This document shows, in pieces, positions 15,946 to 24,632 of a DNA stretch of 64,000 nucleotides. How positions within the stretch are numbered: position 1 is the first letter of the stretch; each line of letters starts with the position of its first letter. A program made the translations under genes and the position numbers. Source of the stretch: DASQHW01 sp038238245 (GTDB lineage Bacteria; Actinomycetota; Acidimicrobiia; IMCC26256; PALSA-610); assembly GCA_038238245.1 (NCBI GenBank), contig JBBRXX010000018.1, forward strand, positions 1 to 64,000, read 5' to 3'. The notes under the pieces were generated by a model that was given only the letters and a program-made list of their open reading frames with translations, was not told where the DNA came from and searched no databases.

Positions 15946-17234
15946 GCCGCCATTGTCGCGAGAACTCCGTCGAGGATGTCGATTGCGATGTCGATTTGCG
16001 CGCGTGTGACCATGAGCGCGGGCGAGAGCCGCACCACGGCTTCACCCGCAGTGAGCAGCACGAGCCCGCGCCGGAAGCCCTCCTGCTCCACCTGCACCGC
16101 CCGTGCATGGTCGGTCAGCTCCATCCCGACCATCAGGCCCCGGCCGCGCACCGCGCGGATCATGCGATGGCGATCACCGAGCTGGCCGAGCCGGGTCATG
16201 AGATACCCGCCGACGTCGGCGGCTCGTTGCACGAGGCTGCCTTCGACGAGATCGAGGGTCGCGAGCGCGGCTGCGCACGCGACCGGGTTGCCACCGAACG
16301 TGGAGCCGTGCATCCCCGGTTCCCATTGCATCGCGTCGCGGCGCGCGATCACGGCCGACAGCGGCAGACCCGACGCGAGGCCCTTGCCGGCGAGCAACAC
16401 GTCGGGCTCGACGCCTTCGTGCTCCACCGCCCACATGCGGCCCGTGCGGCCGACGCCGGTCTGCACTTCGTCGACGACGAGCAGGATGCCGTGCGCGTCG
16501 CACAACGCGCGCAGCTCGGCGAGCCAACCGGGCGGCGGCATCACATAGCCGCCTTCGCCCTGAATCGGTTCGACGAAGATCGCGGCGACATCCTCGGGAC
16601 GGGTCAGGTGCCTGAACACGGTCGCCTCGATCGCGCCCGGCTCTCCGTACGGCGCATGGAATACGCCCGGCAGCAGCGGACCGAAGCCGGCGCGGTAGCG
16701 CGCCTTGCTCGCCGTGAGCGAGAGGCTGCCGAGCGTCCGGCCGTGGAATGCGCCGTGGAACGCGATGAGATTCGGCCGGCCGGTGGCGTGGCGCGCCAGT
16801 TTGATCGCGGCCTCGACTGCTTCGGTGCCCGAGTTGCCGAGGAACACGCGTGCGGGCGTGCTCATGGGCGCGCGTGCTGCGAGGCGCTCGCACAGCTCGG
16901 TGTACACAGGTACGTACCAGTCACTCGAGCAGTAGTGGATCAGCGCCCGAGTCTGGCGCTCGATTGCGTCGACCACGTGAGGGTGGCAGTGGCCGGTCGC
17001 GGTCACGGCAATGCCGGCGTTGAGATCGAGGAAGCGATTGCCGTCGACGTCTTCGATCACACAGCCGGACGCGCGCGCGGGAACCAGTGGATGCACGCGC
17101 GACAACGACGGACTCGTCACGGACCGGTCCCGGCTGATGAGTGCCCGCGCGCGTGGCCCCGGCAGCGCTGTCCGCAGCAGCGGCACCGGGCCGGTCGAGA
17201 GGTCCTCGCGGGTCGGGAGCGGCGTCGTGCTCAT
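15942..17234 (-). CDS. Class III PLP aminotransferase
   Basis: 430-aa transaminase of the 4-aminobutyrate/ornithine group. The PLP lysine is K284 (LAGKGLASGLPLS), the pyridine-nitrogen aspartate D255 (VVDEVQTGVGRTG), and the phosphate-binding segment NSGTEAVEAAIKLAR starts at about residue 134. Such enzymes turn a terminal amine into an aldehyde, which fits the aldehyde dehydrogenase in the same operon. The start ATG at 17234 overlaps the stop of the ThDP enzyme gene, and its own stop overlaps the start of the HD gene. The true amine could be a diamine, an omega-amino acid or an aminophosphonate. Confidence 0.87.
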   Translation of the reverse strand: MSTTPLPTREDLSTGPVPLLRTALPGPRARALISRDRSVTSPSLSRVHPLVPARASGCVIEDVDGNRFLDLNAGIAVTATGHCHPHVVDAIERQTRALIHYCSSDWYVPVYTELCERLAARAPMSTPARVFLGNSGTEAVEAAIKLARHATGRPNLIAFHGAFHGRTLGSLSLTASKARYRAGFGPLLPGVFHAPYGEPGAIEATVFRHLTRPEDVAAIFVEPIQGEGGYVMPPPGWLAELRALCDAHGILLVVDEVQTGVGRTGRMWAVEHEGVEPDVLLAGKGLASGLPLSAVIARRDAMQWEPGMHGSTFGGNPVACAAALATLDLVEGSLVQRAADVGGYLMTRLGQLGDRHRMIRAVRGRGLMVGMELTDHARAVQVEQEGFRRGLVLLTAGEAVVRLSPALMVTRAQIDIAIDILDGVLATMAA

Positions 17235-18802
17235 CGCGTGCCTTCCTTGATCGGCCAGAACGGTGTCGTCGTGACAGGAGGATGCAACCGCGCCCGCACG
17301 TGGAGCAGATGGGGTGCACCGGACTCCACGGCGCGCGCCAGCGCCTTGGCGTAGTCGGGTCCGGTGCCGTCGACCCTCGACGCCGGGATCCCGAACGCCT
17401 GCGCGATCGCCACGAAGTCGACGGCTGGCAGCTCGTTCGCCGCCGAAGAATGCGCACCGAAGCGCAGCATGCCGTAGCCGTCGTCGTCGACGACCACGAC
17501 CGTGCACACCGTGCCGAGCGCCGCCAGCGCAGACAGCTCGCCGAGGGCGAAGAGCGCGCCGCCGTCTCCGACGAACGCGACCGTGGGCGCCGCGATCGAC
17601 GCGCCGATGGCAGCGGGGAGCGCGAAGCCGAGTGTGCCCCAGCCCATCGGAAAGTGCAGGCCGCGCCGGTGCTCGACGCGGAAGTGCCCCGCGAGCCAGT
17701 AGCCCGCGACGCACATGTCGGCGAACACCACCATGTCGGGGGGCAGCGCGGTCTCGGTGTGCTCGAGGAACGCGATCGCGTCGCTCGTCGCCCCGTCCTG
17801 CGCGATGCGGGTACGGATCGAGGTCCCGAGCGCCCGGAGATCGCCGGCCCACGGGACGCGTGGCGCCAGCGCATCGGCGAGCGGCCCGAGCATGCGCGCG
17901 TCTGCATCGATCGTCGCGTCCATCGTGTAGTTCTTGGTGGCATCGGCCGTGTCGATGTTGACGGCGATCCGGCGCTCGGGCAGCGGCAGCCGCCATTGCA
18001 TCGTGTTCATCTGATCGAGGTCGGAGCCGATCACGACGGCGAGGTCGGCGCGCGCGATGAGCGCCGTGACCTCGGGCTCGTGCGGCGGGGCCGGCATAAG
18101 CATCGGATGCTCCGGCGCGAGCAGGCCACGTGCTTGATACGTGACGACCACGGGCGCGCCGATGCGGCGGGCGAGCAGGTCGACCTCGTCACCTGCGTCG
18201 CGCCCGCCGCCGCCGACCCAGAGCAGCGGCCGCTCGGACGCCGCCAAGGCGTCGAGGAGCGGCGCGACGCTCGCGCGCGTCGACTGCCACGCGCCCGGTT
18301 CGGGCGTGTAGTTGGCGTCCGCGCCGAGCAGATCGCTCGGAACGCCGAGGTATACCGGACGTGCGGGCGGTGTGACGGCGAGGCGCAGGGCGTCGGTCAC
18401 GCTCGTCGTCTGCGCTTTCGTGACCGGCGCGAACAGCGCGGCCTGGTCGGTGCACTCGTGCAACACCCCGCGGTACACGCCCGGTCGGCGCAATGTCGAG
18501 GGGATGTCGGTCGCGACCACGACGACAGGTGAGCGCGACGCCCACGCCTCGCCCATGGCTCCTACGGTGTTGGCGGCGCCGGGTCCGGTCGTCACGAGCG
18601 TGACACCGACTTTGCCGGTCGTGCGCGCGTAGCCGTCCGCTGCGTACGCGCACCCCTGCTCGGTCCGCATGCCGACGATGCGCACGCCCGCTGCCTCGAA
18701 CGCCGGCCAGAGCGCAAGGTTGTGCGCGCCCGGCAGGCCGAACGCGGCGTCGACGCCCGCGTCCCGGCACGCGCGTGCGATCACGTCGGCGCCGTTCATC
18801 AT
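17231..18802 (-). CDS. ThDP-dependent decarboxylase/synthase
   Basis: 523-aa protein with the three-domain layout of the acetolactate synthase and benzoylformate decarboxylase superfamily. The ylide-forming glutamate is E48 (MRTEQGCAYAADGYAR). The C-terminal cofactor domain has VGDGGALFALGELSA with an Asp-Asp-Asp-Gly run (VVDDDGYGMLRFG) where the GDG-N30-NN motif normally ends. It is not the biosynthetic IlvB, which is at 26270. It probably decarboxylates or ligates a 2-oxo acid, but the substrate is not evident. It overlaps both neighbours by 4 bp inside the operon. Confidence 0.82.
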   Translation of the reverse strand: MMNGADVIARACRDAGVDAAFGLPGAHNLALWPAFEAAGVRIVGMRTEQGCAYAADGYARTTGKVGVTLVTTGPGAANTVGAMGEAWASRSPVVVVATDIPSTLRRPGVYRGVLHECTDQAALFAPVTKAQTTSVTDALRLAVTPPARPVYLGVPSDLLGADANYTPEPGAWQSTRASVAPLLDALAASERPLLWVGGGGRDAGDEVDLLARRIGAPVVVTYQARGLLAPEHPMLMPAPPHEPEVTALIARADLAVVIGSDLDQMNTMQWRLPLPERRIAVNIDTADATKNYTMDATIDADARMLGPLADALAPRVPWAGDLRALGTSIRTRIAQDGATSDAIAFLEHTETALPPDMVVFADMCVAGYWLAGHFRVEHRRGLHFPMGWGTLGFALPAAIGASIAAPTVAFVGDGGALFALGELSALAALGTVCTVVVVDDDGYGMLRFGAHSSAANELPAVDFVAIAQAFGIPASRVDGTGPDYAKALARAVESGAPHLLHVRARLHPPVTTTPFWPIKEGTR

Positions 18803-20253
18803 GCGCCCTCGACGGGCGGGCGGTTGTCGATCTGGGCGCGTTGCAGCCGTCCCGAGAAGTCGATGTACACGGTCTTGGTCTCGCTGAATTGTTCGATGCC
18901 TCGGCGACCGGCCTCGCGGTAGCCGTTGCCCGTGTGCTTCGTCCCGCCGAACGGCAACTGGATCTCTGCGCCGATTGTCGGCGCGTTCACGTACACGATG
19001 CCGGCGTCGATGCGCTGGGTGGCGCGCATCGCGAGGTTGACATCGCGGGTGTAGATCGCCGCCGAGAGGCCGTATGCGGATTCGTTGACGATGTCGATCG
19101 CCTCGTCGAAGCCATCGACGTCGATCACCGACAACACCGGCCCGAAGACCTCCTCGCGCGCGATCCGGTGCGTACGGTCGACGCCGATGAGGATCGTCGG
19201 CGCGTAGAACGCGCCGCCCGCGCAGCCGTCCACTTCGAGCGGACGAGCACCGGTCACCGCCGTAGCGCCCTCGGCGAGGGCCGCGCGCACCATGGCGTCG
19301 ATGCGGTCACGGGCGGGCGCGTCGATCACGGGCCCCACGTCGGTCGACGGCAACGTGGGATCGCCGAGCACGAGCTTCTCGGCACGAGCCGAGACCCGTG
19401 CGACGACCTCCTCGCGGACGTCGCGGTGGGCGATCAAGCGTGACGTCGACGTGCACCGCTGTCCCGACGTGCCGAACGCGCCGAACAGCGCGCCCTCGAC
19501 GACGAGGTCGAGATCGGCGTCGGGCATCACGACGAGCGCGTTCTTCCCGCCGAGCTCGAGCGACACGAGCTTCGGACCGTGCTCCATCGCCGCGGCCGCG
19601 ACCGCGCGCCCCGTCGGCACGGATCCGGTGAAGGAGACCGCCCGCACACCCGCATGCACGGTCAACGCGGCGCCGACGTCGCCGAAACCATGCACCACCT
19701 GGACGAGATCCGCGGGCACCCCCGCGTCACGGCACGCGGCGACGAACGCCTCGCAACACGCGGGCGCGTGCTCCGAGGGCTTGATCACCATGCCGTTTCC
19801 GGCGAGCAGCGCGGGCAGCGTCTTCCAGGAAGGAATCGCGACCGGGAAGTTCCACGGCGTGATCATTCCGACGACACCAACGGCGTGCCGCGTCGTGAAC
19901 GCGAGCTTGTCCGGCATCTCACACGGGACCGTTTCACCCCACGCGGCGCGACCTTGACCCGCGACGAACGCAGCCATGTCGATCGCTTCCTGCACGTCGC
20001 CGGCAGCTTCGACGAGTACCTTGCCCGCTTCGCGGCTGACGAGCGTCGCGAGCTCGCTCTTGCGCGCGGCGAGCAATGCACCGACGTGTGCGATGACTTC
20101 GGCGCGCGCCGGGATCGGCACCTCCGCCCAGGCGCGCTGGGCGCGAGCGGCGCGCGTGACCGCGGCATCGACGTCGGCTTCGGTCGCGGCGGCGAATGTC
20201 GCGATGATTTCGCCCGGCCGGGCGGGATTGACGGAGACAACCTCGGCGGCCAT
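18799..20253 (-). CDS. NAD(P)-dependent aldehyde dehydrogenase
   Basis: 484-aa ALDH, the first gene of the five-gene operon. Catalytic residues are C267 (GTSGQRCTSTSR), general base E233 (LELGGKN) and oxyanion N135 (PWNF). The GQRCT signature and length resemble semialdehyde dehydrogenases. It probably oxidises the aldehyde produced by the operon aminotransferase. ATG at 20253 is preceded by GGAAGGAAGG, so I prefer it over the in-frame ATG at 20289, which also falls on a candidate operator repeat. The gene is divergent from the RpiR regulator. Confidence 0.9.
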   Translation of the reverse strand: MAAEVVSVNPARPGEIIATFAAATEADVDAAVTRAARAQRAWAEVPIPARAEVIAHVGALLAARKSELATLVSREAGKVLVEAAGDVQEAIDMAAFVAGQGRAAWGETVPCEMPDKLAFTTRHAVGVVGMITPWNFPVAIPSWKTLPALLAGNGMVIKPSEHAPACCEAFVAACRDAGVPADLVQVVHGFGDVGAALTVHAGVRAVSFTGSVPTGRAVAAAAMEHGPKLVSLELGGKNALVVMPDADLDLVVEGALFGAFGTSGQRCTSTSRLIAHRDVREEVVARVSARAEKLVLGDPTLPSTDVGPVIDAPARDRIDAMVRAALAEGATAVTGARPLEVDGCAGGAFYAPTILIGVDRTHRIAREEVFGPVLSVIDVDGFDEAIDIVNESAYGLSAAIYTRDVNLAMRATQRIDAGIVYVNAPTIGAEIQLPFGGTKHTGNGYREAGRRGIEQFSETKTVYIDFSGRLQRAQIDNRPPVEGA

Positions 20254-20286
20254 GACCTTCCTTCCGAGGAATCCCTCTGGATCGTT

Positions 20287-20324
20287 CATTCCAATAGACG
20301 CATGAAGTGTAACATCCATTCCAA
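20287..20324. promoter_or_regulatory. ATTGGAATG direct repeats between ALDH operon and rpiR-type gene
   Basis: CATTCCAAT occurs at 20287-20295 and again at 20315-20323 (ATTGGAATG on the other strand), 28 bp apart. The second copy ends at the start codon of the RpiR gene. A TAACAT -10 at 20310-20315 serves that gene with an 8-base gap, suggesting a leaderless mRNA. The repeats are the best candidate operators for the divergent pair. Confidence 0.5.
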
Positions 20325-21166
20325 TGACGATCGCCGAGCTCGTAGCCGATGCCGCTTCCCGACTGACTCCCGCCGAGCGACAAGTGGCCGACGTCGTCGC
20401 GGCCGACCCGCAGGGCGTCGCGTTCGGGACGGTCGCTGAGCTCGCACGGCGGTCGCACACGAGCGGGCCGACGGTCGTGCGCTTCGCGGCCAAGCTCGGA
20501 CTGCAGGGCTTCGCCGACCTCCAGGCCGTCGCGCAGACCGAGATCGTCGACGCGCTGCGGCCCGCGACGACACGCATCCGAGAGCGCCCGCCGAGCAACG
20601 TCGTCGCGCAGGTGCTGGCGGCCGACGTCGAGAACGTACGTGCCACCCTGGAAGCGGTCGACGTCGACGCGTTCCAGGGTGCGGTGGCACTGCTGGCCGA
20701 TCGCCGCCGGCGGGTGTTCGTGCTCGCGGGTGAGATCGCCCGCGGCGCCGGCATCGCGTTGGGCACGCAGCTCGACTTGCTCCGGGAAGGCGTCGTCGTC
20801 CTCGGCGGGTCGCCGGCGCGGGTCGCCCGCCAGATCGCGGAGCTGGTCCCCGGTGACGTCGTGATCGTGATCGAGCACCGCCGCTACGAACGGTGGCTCC
20901 TCGATGTGCTCGCACGGGCGCGCGACGCCGGCGCGGAGGTCCTCGCGTTGACCGACCGGTCGCTCTCGCCGATCGCGACCGGCGCACGGCATGTCTTCGT
21001 CGTCGCGGCACGCGGCGTCGGACCGTTCGACAGTTACACGGCGACGATGGCCCTGGTCCACGCGCTGGCGGCAGGAGTCGCGGCCCGACTTCGGCGCAGC
21101 GCAACCGCGCGTCTCGACGCGATCGAGCACGCCTGGAGCGCCGGCAACGAGCTGATCGACGCCTAG
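20324..21166 (+). CDS. RpiR/MurR family transcriptional regulator
   Basis: 280-aa regulator with an N-terminal HTH_6 domain (LTPAERQVADVVAADP, then VAELARRSHTSGPTVVRFAAKLG) and a C-terminal SIS domain (about residues 115-250), which in this family binds phosphorylated sugars or similar ligands. It is divergent from the five-gene operon across 70 bp that hold the ATTGGAATG repeats, so it very likely controls that operon and itself. A phosphate-bearing ligand would fit both the SIS domain and a phosphonate-related substrate, but this is inference. The gene ends directly against the converging Gfo/Idh gene. Confidence 0.88.
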   Translation: MTIAELVADAASRLTPAERQVADVVAADPQGVAFGTVAELARRSHTSGPTVVRFAAKLGLQGFADLQAVAQTEIVDALRPATTRIRERPPSNVVAQVLAADVENVRATLEAVDVDAFQGAVALLADRRRRVFVLAGEIARGAGIALGTQLDLLREGVVVLGGSPARVARQIAELVPGDVVIVIEHRRYERWLLDVLARARDAGAEVLALTDRSLSPIATGARHVFVVAARGVGPFDSYTATMALVHALAAGVAARLRRSATARLDAIEHAWSAGNELIDA

Positions 21167-22051
21167 CTACGCGACGGTGTTCGCGGCCAGCTGCGATTCG
21201 ATGCGCGCGATGAGGTGCTGGAGGCGCAGGGCCCGCTCGACGTTGGCCGGATGCACCTCTCCCCGCGCGACCAGTGCGAACGCGTCGCGCAAGCGGTTCG
21301 CCCAGGCGCGGTAGTCGACCGTGCGACCGTCGAACCTCGCCGTGCCTCGGCGACCGAACACCTCGACCTCAGTACGGCCGTCGCCGGCGACCGTGCAACT
21401 CAGCGATCCGGTGCTCGTGGCCCCCGACGCGTGGGTGCAGACGAGCGACGACCAACCGAGCGCGTCGCCCGACGCCCGCACGTCGACGATCTCGCCGAGA
21501 CCGGCTTCGAGCAGGTCGAGCAGGTGCGGGCCGACGTCCAGTACCGCACCCCGCTCGAGCCGCCAGCCGTTCGCGAACGCGCCGCCGAGAAACGCACCGG
21601 AGATGAAGCAGCCGCGCCCGCCGAGCGGTTCGATGTCCTCGACGCCGGCCATGAAGTCGTCGAGCGCCGGGTTGAACCGGCTCGACAGCATCACGAGGGC
21701 ACCAACGCCCGTGGCACGCAGTGCGTCGGCGATCATCTCCGCGCCCGCGACGTCATCCGCAAGCGGCTTCTCGAGCAACAGGGCCTTGCCGGCGCGCGCG
21801 GCACGCGCCGCGAACCGCGGCTGCGCGGAGGGCACGACGGCGATCGCGACGGCGTCGCAGTTGCCGAACAACTCGTCGACGTCCTCGAACGCGGGCACGT
21901 CGAACTGCGCGGCCAGCTCGGTCGCGTGCGCGTCCGTGCGCGACCACACACCCGTGACACACGTCTGGGGACCGGCTGCGAGCACCGGCCCGGTCACGGT
22001 GCGCGCCCAGGGGCCCGCCCCGATCAGGCCGACATTCAGGGGAGTGGCCAT
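21167..22051 (-). CDS. Gfo/Idh/MocA family oxidoreductase
   Basis: 294-aa NAD(P)-dependent dehydrogenase. The N-terminal Rossmann motif is GLIGAGPWA, and LLEKPLADD carries the family EKP motif near residue 95. Such enzymes oxidise sugars, inositols or related polyols, and the substrate here is unknown. It converges on the RpiR gene with no gap and is divergent from ilvD. Its promoter would lie in the 26 bp before ilvD. It may belong to the same physiological unit as the RpiR operon, but nothing in the sequence proves this. Confidence 0.8.
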   Translation of the reverse strand: MATPLNVGLIGAGPWARTVTGPVLAAGPQTCVTGVWSRTDAHATELAAQFDVPAFEDVDELFGNCDAVAIAVVPSAQPRFAARAARAGKALLLEKPLADDVAGAEMIADALRATGVGALVMLSSRFNPALDDFMAGVEDIEPLGGRGCFISGAFLGGAFANGWRLERGAVLDVGPHLLDLLEAGLGEIVDVRASGDALGWSSLVCTHASGATSTGSLSCTVAGDGRTEVEVFGRRGTARFDGRTVDYRAWANRLRDAFALVARGEVHPANVERALRLQHLIARIESQLAANTVA

Positions 22052-22063
22052 CGCGACGAACTG

Positions 22064-22069
22064 TACGCT
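22064..22069 (+). promoter_or_regulatory. -10 element of ilvD
   Basis: TACGCT lies 8 bases before the ilvD ATG, the same hexamer as in the ilvB leader promoter at 26113. No ribosome binding site is seen. Confidence 0.45.
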
Positions 22070-22077
22070 TCCTCGTC

Positions 22078-23754
22078 ATGAGCGACATGAAGCCGCGCAG
22101 CCACGAGGTCACCGACGGCATGGAGCGCGCGCCCGCGCGGGCGATGCTGCGGGCGATCGGGATGACCGACGCCGACTGGGGCAAGGCGCAGGTGGGTGTG
22201 GCGTCGAGCTGGAACGAGGTGACGCCGTGCAACATGCCGCTCGACCGGCTGGCCAAGCGGGCCAAGGTCGGCGTGCGCGATGCAGGGGGCTTTCCGATCG
22301 AGTTCATGACGATCGCGGTGAGCGACGGCATCTCGATGGGCCACGAGGGCATGCGCGCCTCGCTGGTGTCCCGCGAGATCATCGCCGACTCGGTGGAATG
22401 CATGATGCATGCGGAACGGCTCGACGCGCTCGTCTCGTTCGCCGGTTGCGACAAGAGCCTGCCCGGCATGCTCATGGCGGCCGCCCGCCTCAACCTGCCG
22501 TCCGTGTTCCTCTACGGGGGCTCGATCCTGCCCGGCCGCTACAAGGATCAGGCGCTCGACATCGTCAGCGTGTTCGAGGCGGTGGGCGCGTGCGCGGCCG
22601 GCACCCTCAGCGAGAACGAGCTGGGTGAGATCGAGCGGCGCGCGTGCCCGACCGAAGGATCGTGCGCGGGAATGTTCACCGCGAACACGATGGCGTCGAT
22701 CAGCGAGGCGATCGGGATGGCGCTGCCGGGTTCGGCGTCGGCGCCCGCCGTCGACCGCAGACGCGACGATTACGCGTACGAGTCCGGTCGCGCGGTGATG
22801 CGCTTGATCGAGATGGATCTGCGCCCGCGTCAGATCATGACGAAGGAGGCCTTCGAGAACGCGATCGCGATCACGATGGCCCTCGGCGGCTCGACGAACG
22901 CGGTGCTGCATCTGCTCGCGATCGCGCACGAGGCGCGCGTCGAGCTCGAGCTCGACGACTTCAACCGCATCGGCGCACGCGTCCCGCACGTCGCCGACAT
23001 GAAGCCGCACGGCAAGTACCACATGAGCGACCTCGACCGTGTCGGCGGCGTGCAGCTGGTGTTGAAGATGCTGCTCGACGGCGGACTGCTCCACGGCGAC
23101 TGTCTCACCGTCACCGGCAAGACGATGGCCGAGAACCTGGAAGCGCTCGACCCGCCGGGACCCGACGCCGAGGTCGTGCACCCGCTGTCCGCACCGATCC
23201 ACGCGGTGGGTGGCATCGCGGTCATCCAGGGTTCGCTGGCGCCGAAGGGCGCGGTGGTGAAGATCGCGGGCATCGACGCGATGCGCTTCGACGGCACGGC
23301 GCGCGTGTTCGACGGCGAGGACGCGACCATGACCGCCATCCTGGCCGGCAAGATCCAGCCGGGCGACGTCGTGGTGATCCGGTACGAAGGCCCGAAGGGT
23401 GGCCCCGGAATGCGCGAGATGCTTGCGGTGACCGGGGCGATGAAGGGTGCCGGCCGCGGGACCGACGCCGCGCTCGTCACCGACGGCCGGTTCAGCGGCG
23501 GCACCCACGGCTTCTGCGTCGGTCACGTCGCCCCCGAAGCCGTCGACGGCGGCCCGATCGCGTTCGTGGCCGACGGTGACCGCATCGTGATCGACGCGAC
23601 CGCGCACACGATCGACCTGCTGGTCGACGACGCCGAGGTCGCCAGGCGCAGGGCCGGCTGGAAGGTTCCCGAGCCGCGTTATCCCAGCGGGTTCCTTGCC
23701 AAGTACGCCAAGCTCGCCCAGGGCGCAGAGAAGGGCGCGATCACGAACGTGTGA
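22078..23754 (+). CDS. ilvD: Dihydroxy-acid dehydratase
   Basis: 558-aa iron-sulfur enzyme that dehydrates dihydroxy-isovalerate and -methylvalerate, the third step of valine and isoleucine synthesis. The three cluster cysteines are in TPCNMPLD, GCDKSLPG and CPTEGSCAGMFTANTM, as in [2Fe-2S] dehydratases. Other family marks are ALGGSTNAVLH and the C-terminal TDGRFSGGTHGFCVGHV. It starts with ATG at 22078, close behind a TACGCT hexamer. It lies 2.5 kb upstream of the ilvB leader on the same strand, with a separate promoter. Confidence 0.96.
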   Translation: MSDMKPRSHEVTDGMERAPARAMLRAIGMTDADWGKAQVGVASSWNEVTPCNMPLDRLAKRAKVGVRDAGGFPIEFMTIAVSDGISMGHEGMRASLVSREIIADSVECMMHAERLDALVSFAGCDKSLPGMLMAAARLNLPSVFLYGGSILPGRYKDQALDIVSVFEAVGACAAGTLSENELGEIERRACPTEGSCAGMFTANTMASISEAIGMALPGSASAPAVDRRRDDYAYESGRAVMRLIEMDLRPRQIMTKEAFENAIAITMALGGSTNAVLHLLAIAHEARVELELDDFNRIGARVPHVADMKPHGKYHMSDLDRVGGVQLVLKMLLDGGLLHGDCLTVTGKTMAENLEALDPPGPDAEVVHPLSAPIHAVGGIAVIQGSLAPKGAVVKIAGIDAMRFDGTARVFDGEDATMTAILAGKIQPGDVVVIRYEGPKGGPGMREMLAVTGAMKGAGRGTDAALVTDGRFSGGTHGFCVGHVAPEAVDGGPIAFVADGDRIVIDATAHTIDLLVDDAEVARRRAGWKVPEPRYPSGFLAKYAKLAQGAEKGAITNV

Positions 23755-23763
23755 TGGACGCGC

Positions 23764-24546
23764 ATGCCTGAGATCCTGGAAGTCGAGGCGGCGCGGAAGG
23801 TGCTCGAAGCGCGGGCGCTCGAACGCGACATCGCCAAGGTGCACGCGCCCGACCTCTGGTTCCTCAAGCGGGGAACGACGCCCGCCGCGCTTCGCCACGC
23901 CCTGGTGGGCAACGCGTTCACCGCCGCGCGCCGGCGGGGCAAGCAGATCGTGCTCGACACACCTGATCCCGAGGTGCGGCTCGGCGTGCACCTCGGCATG
24001 AGTGGGCGCGTGCTCGTCGACGACGAGGAAGCGGGCGACCCGTTGATCTACGCGTCGAATCTGCGAACGCCGAAATGGCATCGCTTCGGTGTGTACTTCG
24101 CCGACGGCGGCGACTTCATGCTGCGCGATCCGCGCCGGCTCGGTGCCGTCGAGCTGAACCCGGACGAATCGCGCCTCGGTCCCGACGCGCTCACCCTGAC
24201 GCTGAGGCAACTGGACGCCGCGCTCGGGCGGCGCACCGCGCCGGTCAAGACCGTGCTCATGGACCAGGCGCGTGTCGCCGGCCTCGGCAACCTCCTGGTC
24301 GACGAGTCGCTGTGGCGCGCCGGCATCGATCCCGCGCGCAGCGCGGATGCGCTGGACGGTGACGAGCGCCGACGCCTCCACACGTCGATCCGCAACACCG
24401 TGCGTGTGCTCGGCCGGCGCGGTGGGTCACACACCGGGGACATGCCACGCGAGGTCGACGTGCCGTGCCCACGCGACGGCGCCCCGCTGCACCGGCGCAA
24501 GGTCGCGGGCCGTACGACGTACTCCTGCGCCGCCCACCAGCACTGA
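23764..24546 (+). CDS. Fpg/Nei family DNA glycosylase with altered zinc finger
   Basis: 260-aa base-excision glycosylase/AP lyase relative. After Met removal, the N-terminal PE (catalytic Pro and Glu) is intact, although the next residues are ILEVE rather than LPEVE. The beta-hairpin lysine is present (RRGKQIVLD), and the H2TH region reads VLMDQARVAGLGNLLVDESL. The finger keeps GRTTY with its arginine, but the four-cysteine set has become Cys-x2-Asp and Cys-x2-His (CPRD and CAAH). Zinc binding may use these or be lost. It starts 10 bp after ilvD and is probably co-transcribed with it. Substrate preference is unknown. Confidence 0.82.
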   Translation: MPEILEVEAARKVLEARALERDIAKVHAPDLWFLKRGTTPAALRHALVGNAFTAARRRGKQIVLDTPDPEVRLGVHLGMSGRVLVDDEEAGDPLIYASNLRTPKWHRFGVYFADGGDFMLRDPRRLGAVELNPDESRLGPDALTLTLRQLDAALGRRTAPVKTVLMDQARVAGLGNLLVDESLWRAGIDPARSADALDGDERRRLHTSIRNTVRVLGRRGGSHTGDMPREVDVPCPRDGAPLHRRKVAGRTTYSCAAHQH

Positions 24547-24632
24547 GTCCGGATTGTCTCATCGGGACCTTGGCGGGTGCCGCGCCCGTTGTGGAAGGCT
24601 GCGGAAAACGCCGTCCGCAGGGGGAACATCGG

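Noticed and set aside
17231..18802. Phosphonopyruvate decarboxylase as identity of the ThDP enzyme
   Set aside because: The operon hint is tempting, but the protein has the full three-domain length of acetolactate synthase relatives, longer than known phosphonopyruvate decarboxylases.
22036..24381. Open frame of about 780 codons opposite ilvD and the glycosylase gene
   Set aside because: Antisense to two clear genes and rich in His and Arg codons as expected for a shadow frame.
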